A stretch of DNA of 64,000 nt. Source: Thermolongibacillus altinsuensis. Lineage in GTDB: Bacteria; Bacillota; Bacilli; Bacillales; Anoxybacillaceae. Each line of letters opens with the position of its first letter. Positions within the stretch are counted from its first letter, which is position 1. Positions 26,127 to 33,544 of this stretch are shown one piece after another. Location of the stretch: contig NZ_SLUL01000014.1 of the NCBI RefSeq assembly GCF_004341205.1, forward strand, positions 1 to 64,000. Reading direction: 5' to 3'. Made by a program: the position numbers and the translations under genes. The notes beneath the pieces were generated by a model. The model made no database searches and had not been told where the DNA came from. It was given only the letters and a program-made list of their open reading frames with translations.

Positions 26127-26928
26127 GTTCTTCTTTTATTTTTTGTAAAAATTCTTCAATCATCTCCATGGAAAATCCTTTGCGATAAAGCGCCTGCTTC
26201 ATTTTTTGTTCGTATGTATAACCTTCATATTTTTCATAACGTCGATGCGCTTTTTGACCGTAATATTGCAATGCTTCCCATTCACTTTGCTCATCTTGCT
26301 GAATTTCTTTGCTCACCTCGTCAATGACCTCTTGTGTAAATCCTTTCATTTTTAAGGTTTGTACAACATGCATTTTTTGTTCCTTTTCAGAACGTTTTTT
26401 AGATTGTTTCCTTACTTTTTCGATCCATTTTTTTGCTTTTTCGATTTGTTCCGAAATCAGGTATTGCGTGATGGCTTCCTCGATGATTTCTTGTTCCACC
26501 CCTTTTTCAAGTAATTCTTTATAAATAAGCTGCGGTCCCTTCCACGTTGTCTTTTTTTGTGTTTGTACATACGCGATCGCAAATTGTTGATCGTCAACAT
26601 ATCGATTTTGCCGCAATGTATGCAGCACTTTTTCAATGACGTCATGCGGTACATTTTTTTTATGTAAAAAATCGCGCACTTCCTTCTCTGATCGCATTCG
26701 ATAAGAAAGGAAACGAAGAGACATTTGATACGCTTGTTTAATCAAATCTTCATATAACATTTGATTTAATTGTTCTTCTGAAATCTCTTTTCCTTTTTTC
26801 AACTGAAACTGAATGAGCACGTCTTGATCAACAGTGAACATATATTCTTTCCCATCTCCACGATCCACATAAATGCGAAAACGTTCATGATTATTTTTTT
26901 CGACTGCTATTTTTGTAATCAATATCAT
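26122..26928 (-). CDS. recX: Recombination regulator RecX
   Basis: Protein of 268 aa starting MILITKIAVEKNNHERF; the 15-codon upstream frame lacks a ribosome-binding site. The longer Gram-positive RecX form has three or four tandem three-helix repeats (LSYRMRSEKEVRDFLHKK, YVDDQQFAIAYV, and GFTQEVIDEV). It is rich in Lys, Glu and Gln and strongly helical. RecX modulates RecA filaments. It is the yfhG position, divergent from yfhF as in B. subtilis. Confidence 0.92.
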   Translation of the reverse strand: MILITKIAVEKNNHERFRIYVDRGDGKEYMFTVDQDVLIQFQLKKGKEISEEQLNQMLYEDLIKQAYQMSLRFLSYRMRSEKEVRDFLHKKNVPHDVIEKVLHTLRQNRYVDDQQFAIAYVQTQKKTTWKGPQLIYKELLEKGVEQEIIEEAITQYLISEQIEKAKKWIEKVRKQSKKRSEKEQKMHVVQTLKMKGFTQEVIDEVSKEIQQDEQSEWEALQYYGQKAHRRYEKYEGYTYEQKMKQALYRKGFSMEMIEEFLQKIKEEQ

Positions 26929-26997
26929 TGAATCAACACACCTTTTCTTTCTTTTTTTGTAAAAACAAAGCATAATGGTAAAAAAGGAGGGATCAAT

Positions 26998-27906
26998 ATG
27001 AATATCGCCATCGCCGGCGGAACCGGTTTTGTCGGAAAAGCATTAACTGAGTATTTTAGACAAAAAGGCCATCATATTTATATACTAACGCGAAAAACAA
27101 CCAAAATAAAAAACGAAACAAACATTCATTATGTTCAATGGTTAACGAATGATGCACAACCATATCGCCAGCTCCCCCCTATTGATGCCATCATCAACCT
27201 GGCAGGCGAATCGATTAATAGCGGCAGATGGAATGAAGCACGAAAACAAAGCATTATAAAAAGTCGCCTCTCCGCAACAAAAGCCGTTTACGACCTCATT
27301 GCCAACATGAAACAAAAACCAAACGTACTCATTCAAGCAAGCGCCATCGGCATTTACGGTACATCACTTCATGAGACATTTACAGAAAAAAGTTCGACAA
27401 CCGGTCGCGATTTTCTTGCACAAACCGTTCAACGTTGGGAACAAGAAGCACAAAAAATCGAGACGTTAGGGGTTCGTACCGTGTTGATGCGCTTTGGCAT
27501 CATTTTAGGAAAAGATGAAGGAGCTTTGCCGCGCATCCTATTGCCGTATAAATGGTTCATCGGGGGAACGATTGGTTCAGGGAAGCAATGGATGTCATGG
27601 GTGCATATTCATGACGTTGTTCGATCCATCGAATTTGCGATGATGAATGAATCGTTGATAGGCCCCGTCAATGTAACCGCGCCTCAACCAACAACAATGA
27701 AACAATTTGGTCAAACGGTTGCCCATATATTAAAACGGCCACATTGGATTCCAGTCCCTTCCTTCGCTTTAAAGCTTTTACTTGGTGAAATGAGCATGCT
27801 CGTACTAGAAGGACAAAAAGTCTTTCCAGAAAAATTAATGAGCGCCGGCTTCTCTTTTTCGTTTCCTACTCTTGAAGAAGCGTTAAAGAACATATTACAA
27901 TCGTGA
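26998..27906 (+). CDS. yfhF: NAD-dependent epimerase/SulA-like protein YfhF (TIGR01777)
   Basis: Protein of 302 aa. Extended SDR: the NAD motif is GGTGFVGKAL near the N-terminus, INLAGESINSGRW is characteristic of the TIGR01777 subgroup, then SAIGIYG and the C-terminal DUF1731 block (VPSFALKLLLGEMSMLVLEGQ). AAAGGAGGGA precedes the ATG. The reaction is not known. It is divergent from recX. Confidence 0.88.
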   Translation: MNIAIAGGTGFVGKALTEYFRQKGHHIYILTRKTTKIKNETNIHYVQWLTNDAQPYRQLPPIDAIINLAGESINSGRWNEARKQSIIKSRLSATKAVYDLIANMKQKPNVLIQASAIGIYGTSLHETFTEKSSTTGRDFLAQTVQRWEQEAQKIETLGVRTVLMRFGIILGKDEGALPRILLPYKWFIGGTIGSGKQWMSWVHIHDVVRSIEFAMMNESLIGPVNVTAPQPTTMKQFGQTVAHILKRPHWIPVPSFALKLLLGEMSMLVLEGQKVFPEKLMSAGFSFSFPTLEEALKNILQS

Positions 27907-27949
27907 AGAATATTACTAAATGACTTTAAGAGAAGCAAGGGAGTTTAAA

Positions 27950-29077
27950 ATGGGGAAAATTCTATTTAAAAATGCGATCATTTATCCAATTACATCACCG
28001 CCGCTAAACGGGGCTGATTTGCTTGTCGAAGATGGAAAGATAAAAGCAATCGGATTTGATTTTGTTGCTGATGAACAAACGGACGTCATCGATGTTTCAG
28101 GAAAGTACCTTTTTCCTGGCTTTATTGATGTGCACACCCATCTCGGCTTATACGATGAAGGAACAGGATGGGCAGGAAACGATGCAAACGAGACGATTGA
28201 AACGATGACACCTCATGTCCGTGCGATCGACAGCGTCTATCCGCTTGATCCGGGCTTTCGGGATGCAATTGAACACGGCATTACAACGGTGCACATTATG
28301 CCCGGAAGTGCCAATGTGATCGGCGGAACAACCGCCGTTATTAAAACACACGGGAAAAACATTTCCAAAATGATCATTAAAGAAACCGCCGGACTGAAAA
28401 TCGCGCTTGGCGAAAATCCGAAACGCATTCATAGCCACGGAAACAAAGAATCAATGACACGCATGGGAATTATGGGGATGTTGCGTGAGACGTTTTATAA
28501 CGCAAAGTACTGTGATTGTCCACACGATTTGCGCACCATTCCGATCATTCAAGCATTAAATCGGGAAATTCCCGTGCGCATCCACGCTCACCGCGCCGAT
28601 GATATTCTTTCTGCCATTCGTTTTGCTGAAGAATTTGATCTTGATTTACGCATTGAACATTGTACAGAAGGACATCTCATCGCTGACGAGTTAAAAGAAC
28701 GTCCGTTGCAAGTTTCCGTCGGTCCAACCTTAACAAGACGCTCAAAGGTGGAGTTGAAAAACAAAAGTTGGAAAACATATCAAATCCTCTCAGATGCCGG
28801 CTTGGAAGTATCCATTACAACCGATCACCCGTATACACCGATCCAATATTTAAACATTTGTGCCGCAATTGCGGTTCGTGAAGGATTAGATGAACAAAAA
28901 GCATTAGAAGGCATTACGATATTACCTGCTCGTAATTTAGGTGTCGATCATTTAGTGGGGAGCTTAGAAGAAGGAAAGGATGCGGATATCGTTGTTTGGA
29001 ACCATCATCCATTCCACTATTTAGCGATGCCTTTGTTAACCATGATCAATGGTGAAATCGTATACAAAAAAAATTAA
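27950..29077 (+). CDS. Amidohydrolase family protein (imidazolonepropionase-like)
   Basis: Protein of 375 aa starting MGKILFKNAIIYP behind AAGGGAG; a frame starting ten codons earlier overlaps the yfhF end region and lacks a good site. Metal ligands of a TIM-barrel amidohydrolase are visible: HTH in GFIDVHTHLG, His in RIHAHRADD and RIEHCTEGH, and Asp in TTDHPYTP. It ends with the composite beta domain (LEEGKDADIVVWNHHPF). It probably hydrolyses a cyclic amide or related bond. This gene is not at this place in B. subtilis, so it is a local insertion. Confidence 0.88.
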   Translation: MGKILFKNAIIYPITSPPLNGADLLVEDGKIKAIGFDFVADEQTDVIDVSGKYLFPGFIDVHTHLGLYDEGTGWAGNDANETIETMTPHVRAIDSVYPLDPGFRDAIEHGITTVHIMPGSANVIGGTTAVIKTHGKNISKMIIKETAGLKIALGENPKRIHSHGNKESMTRMGIMGMLRETFYNAKYCDCPHDLRTIPIIQALNREIPVRIHAHRADDILSAIRFAEEFDLDLRIEHCTEGHLIADELKERPLQVSVGPTLTRRSKVELKNKSWKTYQILSDAGLEVSITTDHPYTPIQYLNICAAIAVREGLDEQKALEGITILPARNLGVDHLVGSLEEGKDADIVVWNHHPFHYLAMPLLTMINGEIVYKKN

Positions 29078-29111
29078 CAAAAAAACTATTTATTTTTCAC
29101 AAAAACTCAAG

Positions 29112-29117
29112 TATGAT
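29112..29117 (+). promoter_or_regulatory. Candidate -10 of the GNAT gene leader
   Basis: TATGAT at 29112-29117 would start transcription near 29124. The -35 is weak (TTTATT near 29089-29094). Confidence 0.35.
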
Positions 29118-29123
29118 ATAGAA

Positions 29124-29328
29124 GGTTGTGTCAAAAAACGAAAATATACGTTCACAATTAGATATCGATGCGAAAGTAAGGGAAGGCAAATGGTGCGCCA
29201 CCAGCATAACTGCTGGTTCTAGTGGGTTCGATTCCCACCCCGAAATTTTTTGATTTGCATAAATTGAAAAATTTCGAGGGTGGCTCGATCCCATAGGTCG
29301 ACTGCCCTCGATGGAGGAGGGCGATATT
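29124..29328 (+). ncRNA. Structured 5' leader with riboswitch-like alternating helices (no known class recognised)
   Basis: Hairpins seen: GGTTGTG/CACAATT (29124-29130, 29153-29159, two G-U pairs); a 7-bp stem ACCAGCA/TGCTGGT with loop TAAC (29200-29217); and a tRNA T-arm-like hairpin GTGGG-TTCGATT-CCCAC (29222-29238). Downstream come strands that exclude each other. CCACCC plus CGAAATTTTT (29235-29250) can pair with AAAAATTTCG-A-GGGTGG (29267-29283). CGAGGG (29275-29280) can pair with CCCTCG (29305-29310). GCCCTC (29304-29309) can also pair with GAGGGC (29317-29322), which is the Shine-Dalgarno of the next gene. This is the layout of a translational switch. The ligand and class are unknown. 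Confidence 0.55.
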
Positions 29329-29886
29329 ATGCTAAAAAAACGTGAATTACAAGATTGCCAAGCGTTATACGAGCTAATGGTGCACCCGGACGTCTTCCCT
29401 TTCGTGCGCCAGAAAGCTTATTCATACGAAGAATTTTTATTCATTACAAAACAAACGATTGAAGCAGAAGAACGCGGCGAACTCATTTCGCGCACCATTT
29501 TAGATGAATGGGGCAATCCGATTGGAACGATTAATTTATTCGATATTCAAGATGGAGCAGGCTTTTTAGGCACTTGGCTAGGAAAACCGTATCATGGCAA
29601 AGGATACAACCAACTAGCAAAAGATGCCTTCTTTAAAGAACTCTTCTACGAATTATCCATCGAAACGATCTTCATGCGCATTCGCAAAGTAAACGTCCGC
29701 TCCATTAAAGCCGCTGAAAAATTACCTTACGTCACATTTGCTAATGAAACACGAAAAAGTTTGTTAGACGAAATCAATCAAGGGGAAGACATTTATAACC
29801 TATATGAGATTTCGAAGGACAATTACACGCTATACATGATGCGCCAATTGAAAGAAGAAGAGGAACAAAAATTAAAAGAAGCATAA
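29329..29886 (+). CDS. GNAT family N-acetyltransferase (RimJ/RimL-like)
   Basis: Protein of 185 aa starting MLKKRELQDCQALYEL, 7 nt after GGAGGAGGG (29313-29321). An in-frame ATG at 29311 lies inside that Shine-Dalgarno and is unlikely. Acetyl-CoA motif A is WLGKPYHGKGYNQLAKDAFF (about residue 85-104), followed by IFMRIRKVNVRSIKAAEKL, typical of RimJ/RimL-type enzymes. The tail is Glu/Lys-rich. Substrate unknown. Translation may be controlled by the leader RNA, whose last helix can mask the ribosome-binding site. Confidence 0.85.
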   Translation: MLKKRELQDCQALYELMVHPDVFPFVRQKAYSYEEFLFITKQTIEAEERGELISRTILDEWGNPIGTINLFDIQDGAGFLGTWLGKPYHGKGYNQLAKDAFFKELFYELSIETIFMRIRKVNVRSIKAAEKLPYVTFANETRKSLLDEINQGEDIYNLYEISKDNYTLYMMRQLKEEEEQKLKEA

Positions 29887-29914
29887 ACCTGTTCGAACAT
29901 CGAACAGGTTTTTT
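29886..29914 (+). terminator. Terminator downstream of the GNAT gene
   Basis: Perfect 10-bp stem AACCTGTTCG (29886-29895) with its complement (29901-29910), then TTTT. Confidence 0.9.
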
Positions 29915-29982
29915 GTTTGGATAAATTTTTCCTTTTTCGTCCATAATGTAAACGTCTACCATAAACAAAGCGAGGGATGAAT

Positions 29983-30111
29983 ATGACTGAAAAAAAGAAG
30001 AAAGATAAAACGAAAAGCACGTTATCAAGCGCTCAAGAAGTCATGTACGCGCGCGACTTCAAACGAGCCGATCAGGCAGGCGGCTTTACCGCTAAAAAAG
30101 CAAGACATTAA
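29983..30111 (+). CDS. yfhE: YfhE family small protein
   Basis: Protein of 42 aa: an N-terminal run of lysines (MTEKKKKDKTKSTLSSAQEV), then MYARDFKRADQAGGF and TAKKARH. The ATG follows GAGGGATGA. It matches YfhE of Bacillus, a very short basic protein of unknown role, and lies next to yfhD as there. Confidence 0.82.
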   Translation: MTEKKKKDKTKSTLSSAQEVMYARDFKRADQAGGFTAKKARH

Positions 30112-30183
30112 CAACATTCACCATTCATCATTTCGTTGTTCCGTTGCATGCTAAAAGTGAAACCAGCTAAAGGAGGCAACAAC

Positions 30184-30369
30184 ATGGGACGTTCACGCGG
30201 TCAAAAAGCGCGCGATAAAAACAAATCAACATTACCGCAAGTGCCAAAAAATATGAAATCGGACGGGTATGACGTCGAATTTTCTGCTGAATTCGCCGAT
30301 CATGAAGATTTAGAAGCACAAGCGCGCGCCGAAGCATCCGGCATTCGCCAAAGCAAAAAACGGAAATAA
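30184..30369 (+). CDS. yfhD: YfhD family small protein
   Basis: Protein of 61 aa, start MGRSRGQKARDKNKSTLPQV behind AAAGGAGG; the 16-codon upstream frame is rejected. A basic N-terminus is followed by an acidic middle (EFSAEFADHEDLEAQARAEA). It is the YfhD family, found in spore formers, with unknown function; a spore role is possible. It is monocistronic or co-transcribed with yfhE and closed by a terminator. Confidence 0.85.
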   Translation: MGRSRGQKARDKNKSTLPQVPKNMKSDGYDVEFSAEFADHEDLEAQARAEASGIRQSKKRK

Positions 30370-30376
30370 CCCATGA

Positions 30377-30412
30377 CATGACGCCAACACATTTTGTTGG
30401 CGTCATGATTTT
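30377..30412 (+). terminator. Terminator downstream of yfhD
   Basis: Perfect 13-bp stem CATGACGCCAACA (30377-30389) with its complement (30395-30407), then ATTTT. Confidence 0.88.
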
Positions 30413-30517
30413 AGGTTTAATAAAAAAATAAGAATACAGTGCTATTTCATTCTATCTGTGGATTGTAATATGATACAAATGACGACAATATTAAACAAGA
30501 TAGATAAAAATTTCATA

Positions 30518-30606
30518 TCGAATCGGCAAACTACTCGAAAGGGTAGGACGCAAAACTAAAGGGGCTAAATCTATTTTCAAAATAGACATGCCAGCCAGTT
30601 GCCCTT
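30518..30606 (+). ncRNA. Cyclic di-GMP-I riboswitch (GEMM-I)
   Basis: The conserved core is present: CGGCAAAC (30524-30531), the P2 stem CTACTC-GAAA-GGGTAG with its GAAA tetraloop (30531-30546), GACGCAAAAC (30547-30556), AGGGGCTAAA and CATGCC of the tetraloop-receptor stem with a TCTATT/AATAGA hairpin, and the closing CAGTTGCC strand. The base equivalent to G20 is G, which favours c-di-GMP over the cAMP-GMP variant that carries A; the stacking A47 is also present. It lies directly upstream of an EAL phosphodiesterase gene, which suggests substrate-dependent control. Confidence 0.92.
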
Positions 30607-30626
30607 CCATGAGGAAGGTTACATGT

Positions 30627-30692
30627 AAAGTGCGACAAGCACTTTTCGTGTCAATGGCTTCTGAACAGCCCTCTTTAGGAGGGCTATTTTTA
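30627..30692 (+). terminator. Expression platform and terminator of the c-di-GMP riboswitch
   Basis: After the aptamer come a hairpin AAAGTGC-GACAA-GCACTTT (about 30627-30645) and an intrinsic terminator AGCCCTC/GAGGGCT (30667-30673, 30679-30685) followed by ATTTTTAA. This places a transcription terminator between riboswitch and gene. Whether the ligand turns the gene on or off cannot be read safely by eye. Confidence 0.75.
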
Positions 30693-30739
30693 ATTGAACA
30701 TAAGAAAAGAACGGTATATTCAAAGGAGAGAAATTACAT

Positions 30740-31477
30740 ATGACATTAGATGAAATACAAGAGATTATAACGAAAAATTTATTTACAAATGTATTTCAGC
30801 CAATCTATCATCTGCCTAGCAAGCAAATTGTCGGCTACGAAAGTTTACTTCGCTGTTCCCTTGTGAAAAGCCCTGATTTACTTTTTAACTACGCTCAACA
30901 ACAAGGATGTATACATGAGTTGGATATGGCTTCTATTTCCAACTCTTTCAAAAGTTTTTATGAATACTATAAAACCGTAAACTCAAGTGAATTATTTTTA
31001 TCAGTAAATGTGTACCCTTCTACCATTGCCGTGCCATTCTTCCCACAATTTTTGGAAAAGTTAGTTAAAAAATTTTCCCTTTCTAATCAACAAATCGTGC
31101 TAGAAATCAATGAATCAGAGACGCTAAAAGATTTAAAACAATTTATAAAAAATATCATTATTCTGAAAGAAAAAGGATTTATCATCGCATTAGATGATTT
31201 TGGGCGCGGAAAACATTCGCTGTATACTTTGCTAGAAGTGGAGCCACATATAATCAAATTGGATCAATATCTTGCAAAAGATTTATCAAAAAACCTTAAA
31301 AAACAGAAAATCCTGTCTTACTTCTTAGATTATTTTAATGACGGCGAAAATATCATCATATTAGAAGGAATTGAAACAGAAGAAGATATGATATGTGCGA
31401 AAAATTTAGGAATTGGCTATGCTCAAGGATATTATTTAGCTAAGCCTCATATGTTATCGATTTCAGTTTGTATATAG
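30740..31477 (+). CDS. EAL-domain c-di-GMP phosphodiesterase
   Basis: Protein of 245 aa, essentially a stand-alone EAL domain. The first motif is GYESLLR (E34, with Ser in place of Ala, which is tolerated). The rest of the catalytic set is visible: Asn in LSVNVYP, Glu in LEINES, Asp-Asp in DDFGRG, Lys in IIKLDQY, Glu in EGIET and Gln in AQGYYLAKP. It is therefore probably an active enzyme that hydrolyses c-di-GMP to pGpG. There is no membrane or sensory domain, so control is likely at transcription by the c-di-GMP riboswitch upstream. AAAGGAGAG precedes the ATG. Confidence 0.9.
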   Translation: MTLDEIQEIITKNLFTNVFQPIYHLPSKQIVGYESLLRCSLVKSPDLLFNYAQQQGCIHELDMASISNSFKSFYEYYKTVNSSELFLSVNVYPSTIAVPFFPQFLEKLVKKFSLSNQQIVLEINESETLKDLKQFIKNIIILKEKGFIIALDDFGRGKHSLYTLLEVEPHIIKLDQYLAKDLSKNLKKQKILSYFLDYFNDGENIIILEGIETEEDMICAKNLGIGYAQGYYLAKPHMLSISVCI

Positions 31478-31540
31478 ATTCAAGTTGAGTTTCCGACACA
31501 TCACATCATGAATAGAAGACCGCTTTTCTGCCATAGGCGG
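31471..31540. repeat. Inverted copy of a 70-bp repeat (partner at 49425-49494)
   Basis: 68 of 70 bases match the reverse complement of 49425-49494. It starts at the EAL stop codon (TATATAGATTCAAG) and ends with CTGCCATAGGCGG. Sequence similarity stops sharply at both ends. This copy lacks the other arm of the palindrome seen at the partner site. Confidence 0.85.
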
Positions 31541-31557
31541 CAAGATTTTTCTAGAGG

Positions 31558-31617
31558 GACATGAACCACTTTTGATCATTTCATTTTAGATTGAAAGAAG
31601 TGGTTCATGTCTTTTTT
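31558..31617 (+). terminator. Terminator downstream of the EAL gene
   Basis: Perfect 14-bp stem GACATGAACCACTT (31558-31571) with its complement (31598-31611), a 26-nt loop, then T6. Confidence 0.85.
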
Positions 31618-31711
31618 ATTTACTTTTGTAAAATTGTGTAAGATAATTTTCTTAAACAAGCTATACTACAAAAACATTAAGTGTAAATAAAAATGGGCAG
31701 GGGATGAATAA

Positions 31712-32038
31712 ATGGGGCTATTTAAAATTTTATATCTTAAGGAGGATATTACGTTAAAAAATGCTCATGAATTAAAGCGAAAAATAACAAGATTAGTAAA
31801 CGGAAACAGCACATATATTATTTTGAACATGGAAAAAGTAGGTTATATCAATGGGTTAGGTTTAGAAATTATTATTCAAAGCAGCATCATAGCAAGGAAG
31901 AAAAATAAAGAAATCGTGATTACGAATATAGGAAGTTCATTGAGAGAATCTTTTCATACGACCAAACTTTCAACTTTTATAAAATGGTTTGACTCAGACA
32001 GAGAAGCAATCGCATACTGTCAACAAAACAATAGCTAA
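31712..32038 (+). CDS. STAS-domain protein (anti-sigma factor antagonist-like)
   Basis: Protein of 108 aa, one STAS domain of the SpoIIAA/RsbV type (ITLKNAHELKRKITRLV, YIILNMEKVGYINGLGLEII, SLRESFHTTKLSTFIKWFDS). At the place where SpoIIAA and RsbV have the phosphorylated serine (DSSGLG) this protein has INGLG, so it cannot be regulated in the same manner. No anti-sigma kinase gene is next to it. AGGGGATG precedes the start. It may act as a scaffold or partner in signalling with the nearby EAL, chemoreceptor or LuxR proteins; that is inferred. Confidence 0.8.
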   Translation: MGLFKILYLKEDITLKNAHELKRKITRLVNGNSTYIILNMEKVGYINGLGLEIIIQSSIIARKKNKEIVITNIGSSLRESFHTTKLSTFIKWFDSDREAIAYCQQNNS

Positions 32039-32044
32039 AACAGT

Positions 32045-32067
32045 CCACTACTTACTTTAAGTAGTGG
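32045..32067 (-). terminator. Hairpin between the STAS and chemoreceptor genes
   Basis: Stem CCACTACTTA (32045-32054) with TAAGTAGTGG (32058-32067). In the minus direction it is soon followed by TTTT, so it may end the chemoreceptor transcript. Confidence 0.55.
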
Positions 32068-32073
32068 GCTCCA

Positions 32074-33312
32074 TCATGAAGATGACGTTTTAAATGTACC
32101 GATTAGCGCTTCAAGCTCTTCAGCAAGAGTTTGTAGATTAGAAGAGGATTTATTTAACAATCTTGACGCGCTTACTTGTTCCTCAATAACGACGTTTGCC
32201 TCTTGGCTAGAAGCAGAAATTTGTTGAGCTGCGCTGGAAATCATTTCAACCGTTTGGCTTATAATTTGAGTTGCTTCAGACTGTTGTTCAACAGCAGCAG
32301 CAATGTTAGATGAGTTTTTATCAATTTCTTCTGAGCTTGTCATAATAGCAGAAAGAGCCTCTTTTGCTCGGTTCACCAATTCTTTACTCATTGCTACTTG
32401 TTCTTTTAATTGGTTAATCACATCGACAGCTTCTTGAGTTTCTGCATTATTTTTATTTATAATTTCACCAATATTTTGTGCAGCATTCGCGCTTTCTTCA
32501 GCCAATTTTCTCACTTCATCTGCTACGATCGCAAATCCTCGACCGTATTCCCCAGCTCTTGCGGCTTCAATTGCAGCATTTAAAGCTAACAGATTCGTTT
32601 GATCGGCCATATGGGTAATCAATGTGATTATTTCTGTAATTTGCTTCGAGCTATCTTCTAATTTTCGAATCACTTGTTCGAGATCATTTGACTTATGTTC
32701 CAATAATGTTAATTGTTCCGCTACATGATTAACAGCATCTACACCGTTTTGCGAAGTTTGAATGGCCATCGTTGCTACCGCGCTCGCCTGCTGAGCAGAT
32801 GCAGAAATTTCTTCAATGGAAGAAGTAATCTCTTCTATGGTTGATTGAAGTTCCTCGATATTGGCACTTTGCTTTTCAGTAGAAGAGGCGGTTTGTTCAA
32901 ATGTATTCGCTAATAACTCGATCGCCTTTTCTGATGTAGCTGTAGCTTTAGATAAATCTGTCGCTGCTTCTGTTAAATTTCTTGAACCGTGTTTAATTTT
33001 GATGACTAGATTACGTAAACTTTCGGTCATTCCATTAATCGTCAGCGCTAAATTTTTAATTTCCCCAATCGCTTGAACATCTACCTCTTGAGTCAAATCT
33101 CCGTTTAAAACAGCCTGGGAACATCGAATGAGCTCGTGGAGAGGAGAAATAAAAATAAATCTAAACAAAATAAAACCGACAACAATCATGACCATTTCCA
33201 AAGCGAAAGCCATCACATAACTCTTAACAATTAAATAAATGAGCAGTGGGATAAAACTAATGAATAAAAATGTGGATAGTATGATTGCATCAAGTACATA
33301 ATTTCGTTGCAT
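32074..33312 (-). CDS. Methyl-accepting chemotaxis protein without a large sensor domain
   Basis: Protein of 412 aa. Two hydrophobic segments at the N-terminus (about 9-30 and 32-52) with almost no extracytoplasmic loop are followed by a HAMP domain (ISPLHELIRCSQAVLNGDLT) and a long MCP coiled-coil. The hairpin tip is MADQTNLLALNAAIEAARAG, then YGRGFAIVADEVRKLAEESA, the CheA/CheW contact region. With no periplasmic ligand domain it may sense membrane state or internal cues, or interact with a partner. It is divergent from nothing nearby; the 232 bp upstream hold no clear site. Confidence 0.92.
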   Translation of the reverse strand: MQRNYVLDAIILSTFLFISFIPLLIYLIVKSYVMAFALEMVMIVVGFILFRFIFISPLHELIRCSQAVLNGDLTQEVDVQAIGEIKNLALTINGMTESLRNLVIKIKHGSRNLTEAATDLSKATATSEKAIELLANTFEQTASSTEKQSANIEELQSTIEEITSSIEEISASAQQASAVATMAIQTSQNGVDAVNHVAEQLTLLEHKSNDLEQVIRKLEDSSKQITEIITLITHMADQTNLLALNAAIEAARAGEYGRGFAIVADEVRKLAEESANAAQNIGEIINKNNAETQEAVDVINQLKEQVAMSKELVNRAKEALSAIMTSSEEIDKNSSNIAAAVEQQSEATQIISQTVEMISSAAQQISASSQEANVVIEEQVSASRLLNKSSSNLQTLAEELEALIGTFKTSSS

Positions 33313-33544
33313 GATAGCTCCCTCCCTCTACTCCATGCTTCGAAAATGGCCCAAGTGTGCTTAACGTAGATGATTATATAAGAAATAAAATATAAACATA
33401 TCACCTTCTATTCCTATTCTCCGCAAAAGTCACTTGAATGATTTAAATGGTACAATAGTTATTTTTTACTACATTTTCATTATAACAAAATAAGTCAAAA
33501 GTATGAAATTTTTGACTCATTCTCTCCTTACACCCCAACAATTA

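Noticed and set aside
29182-29247. Possible tRNA gene around the T-arm-like hairpin
   Set aside because: Only the T-arm is canonical. The middle hairpin has a 7-bp stem with a 4-nt loop, so no anticodon loop of 7 nt, and no 7-bp acceptor stem or CCA end can be drawn.
29276-29290. T-box sequence (AGGGTGG) in the GNAT leader
   Set aside because: Only the first half of the T-box consensus is present. The stem I specifier domain and the ACCGCG half are missing.
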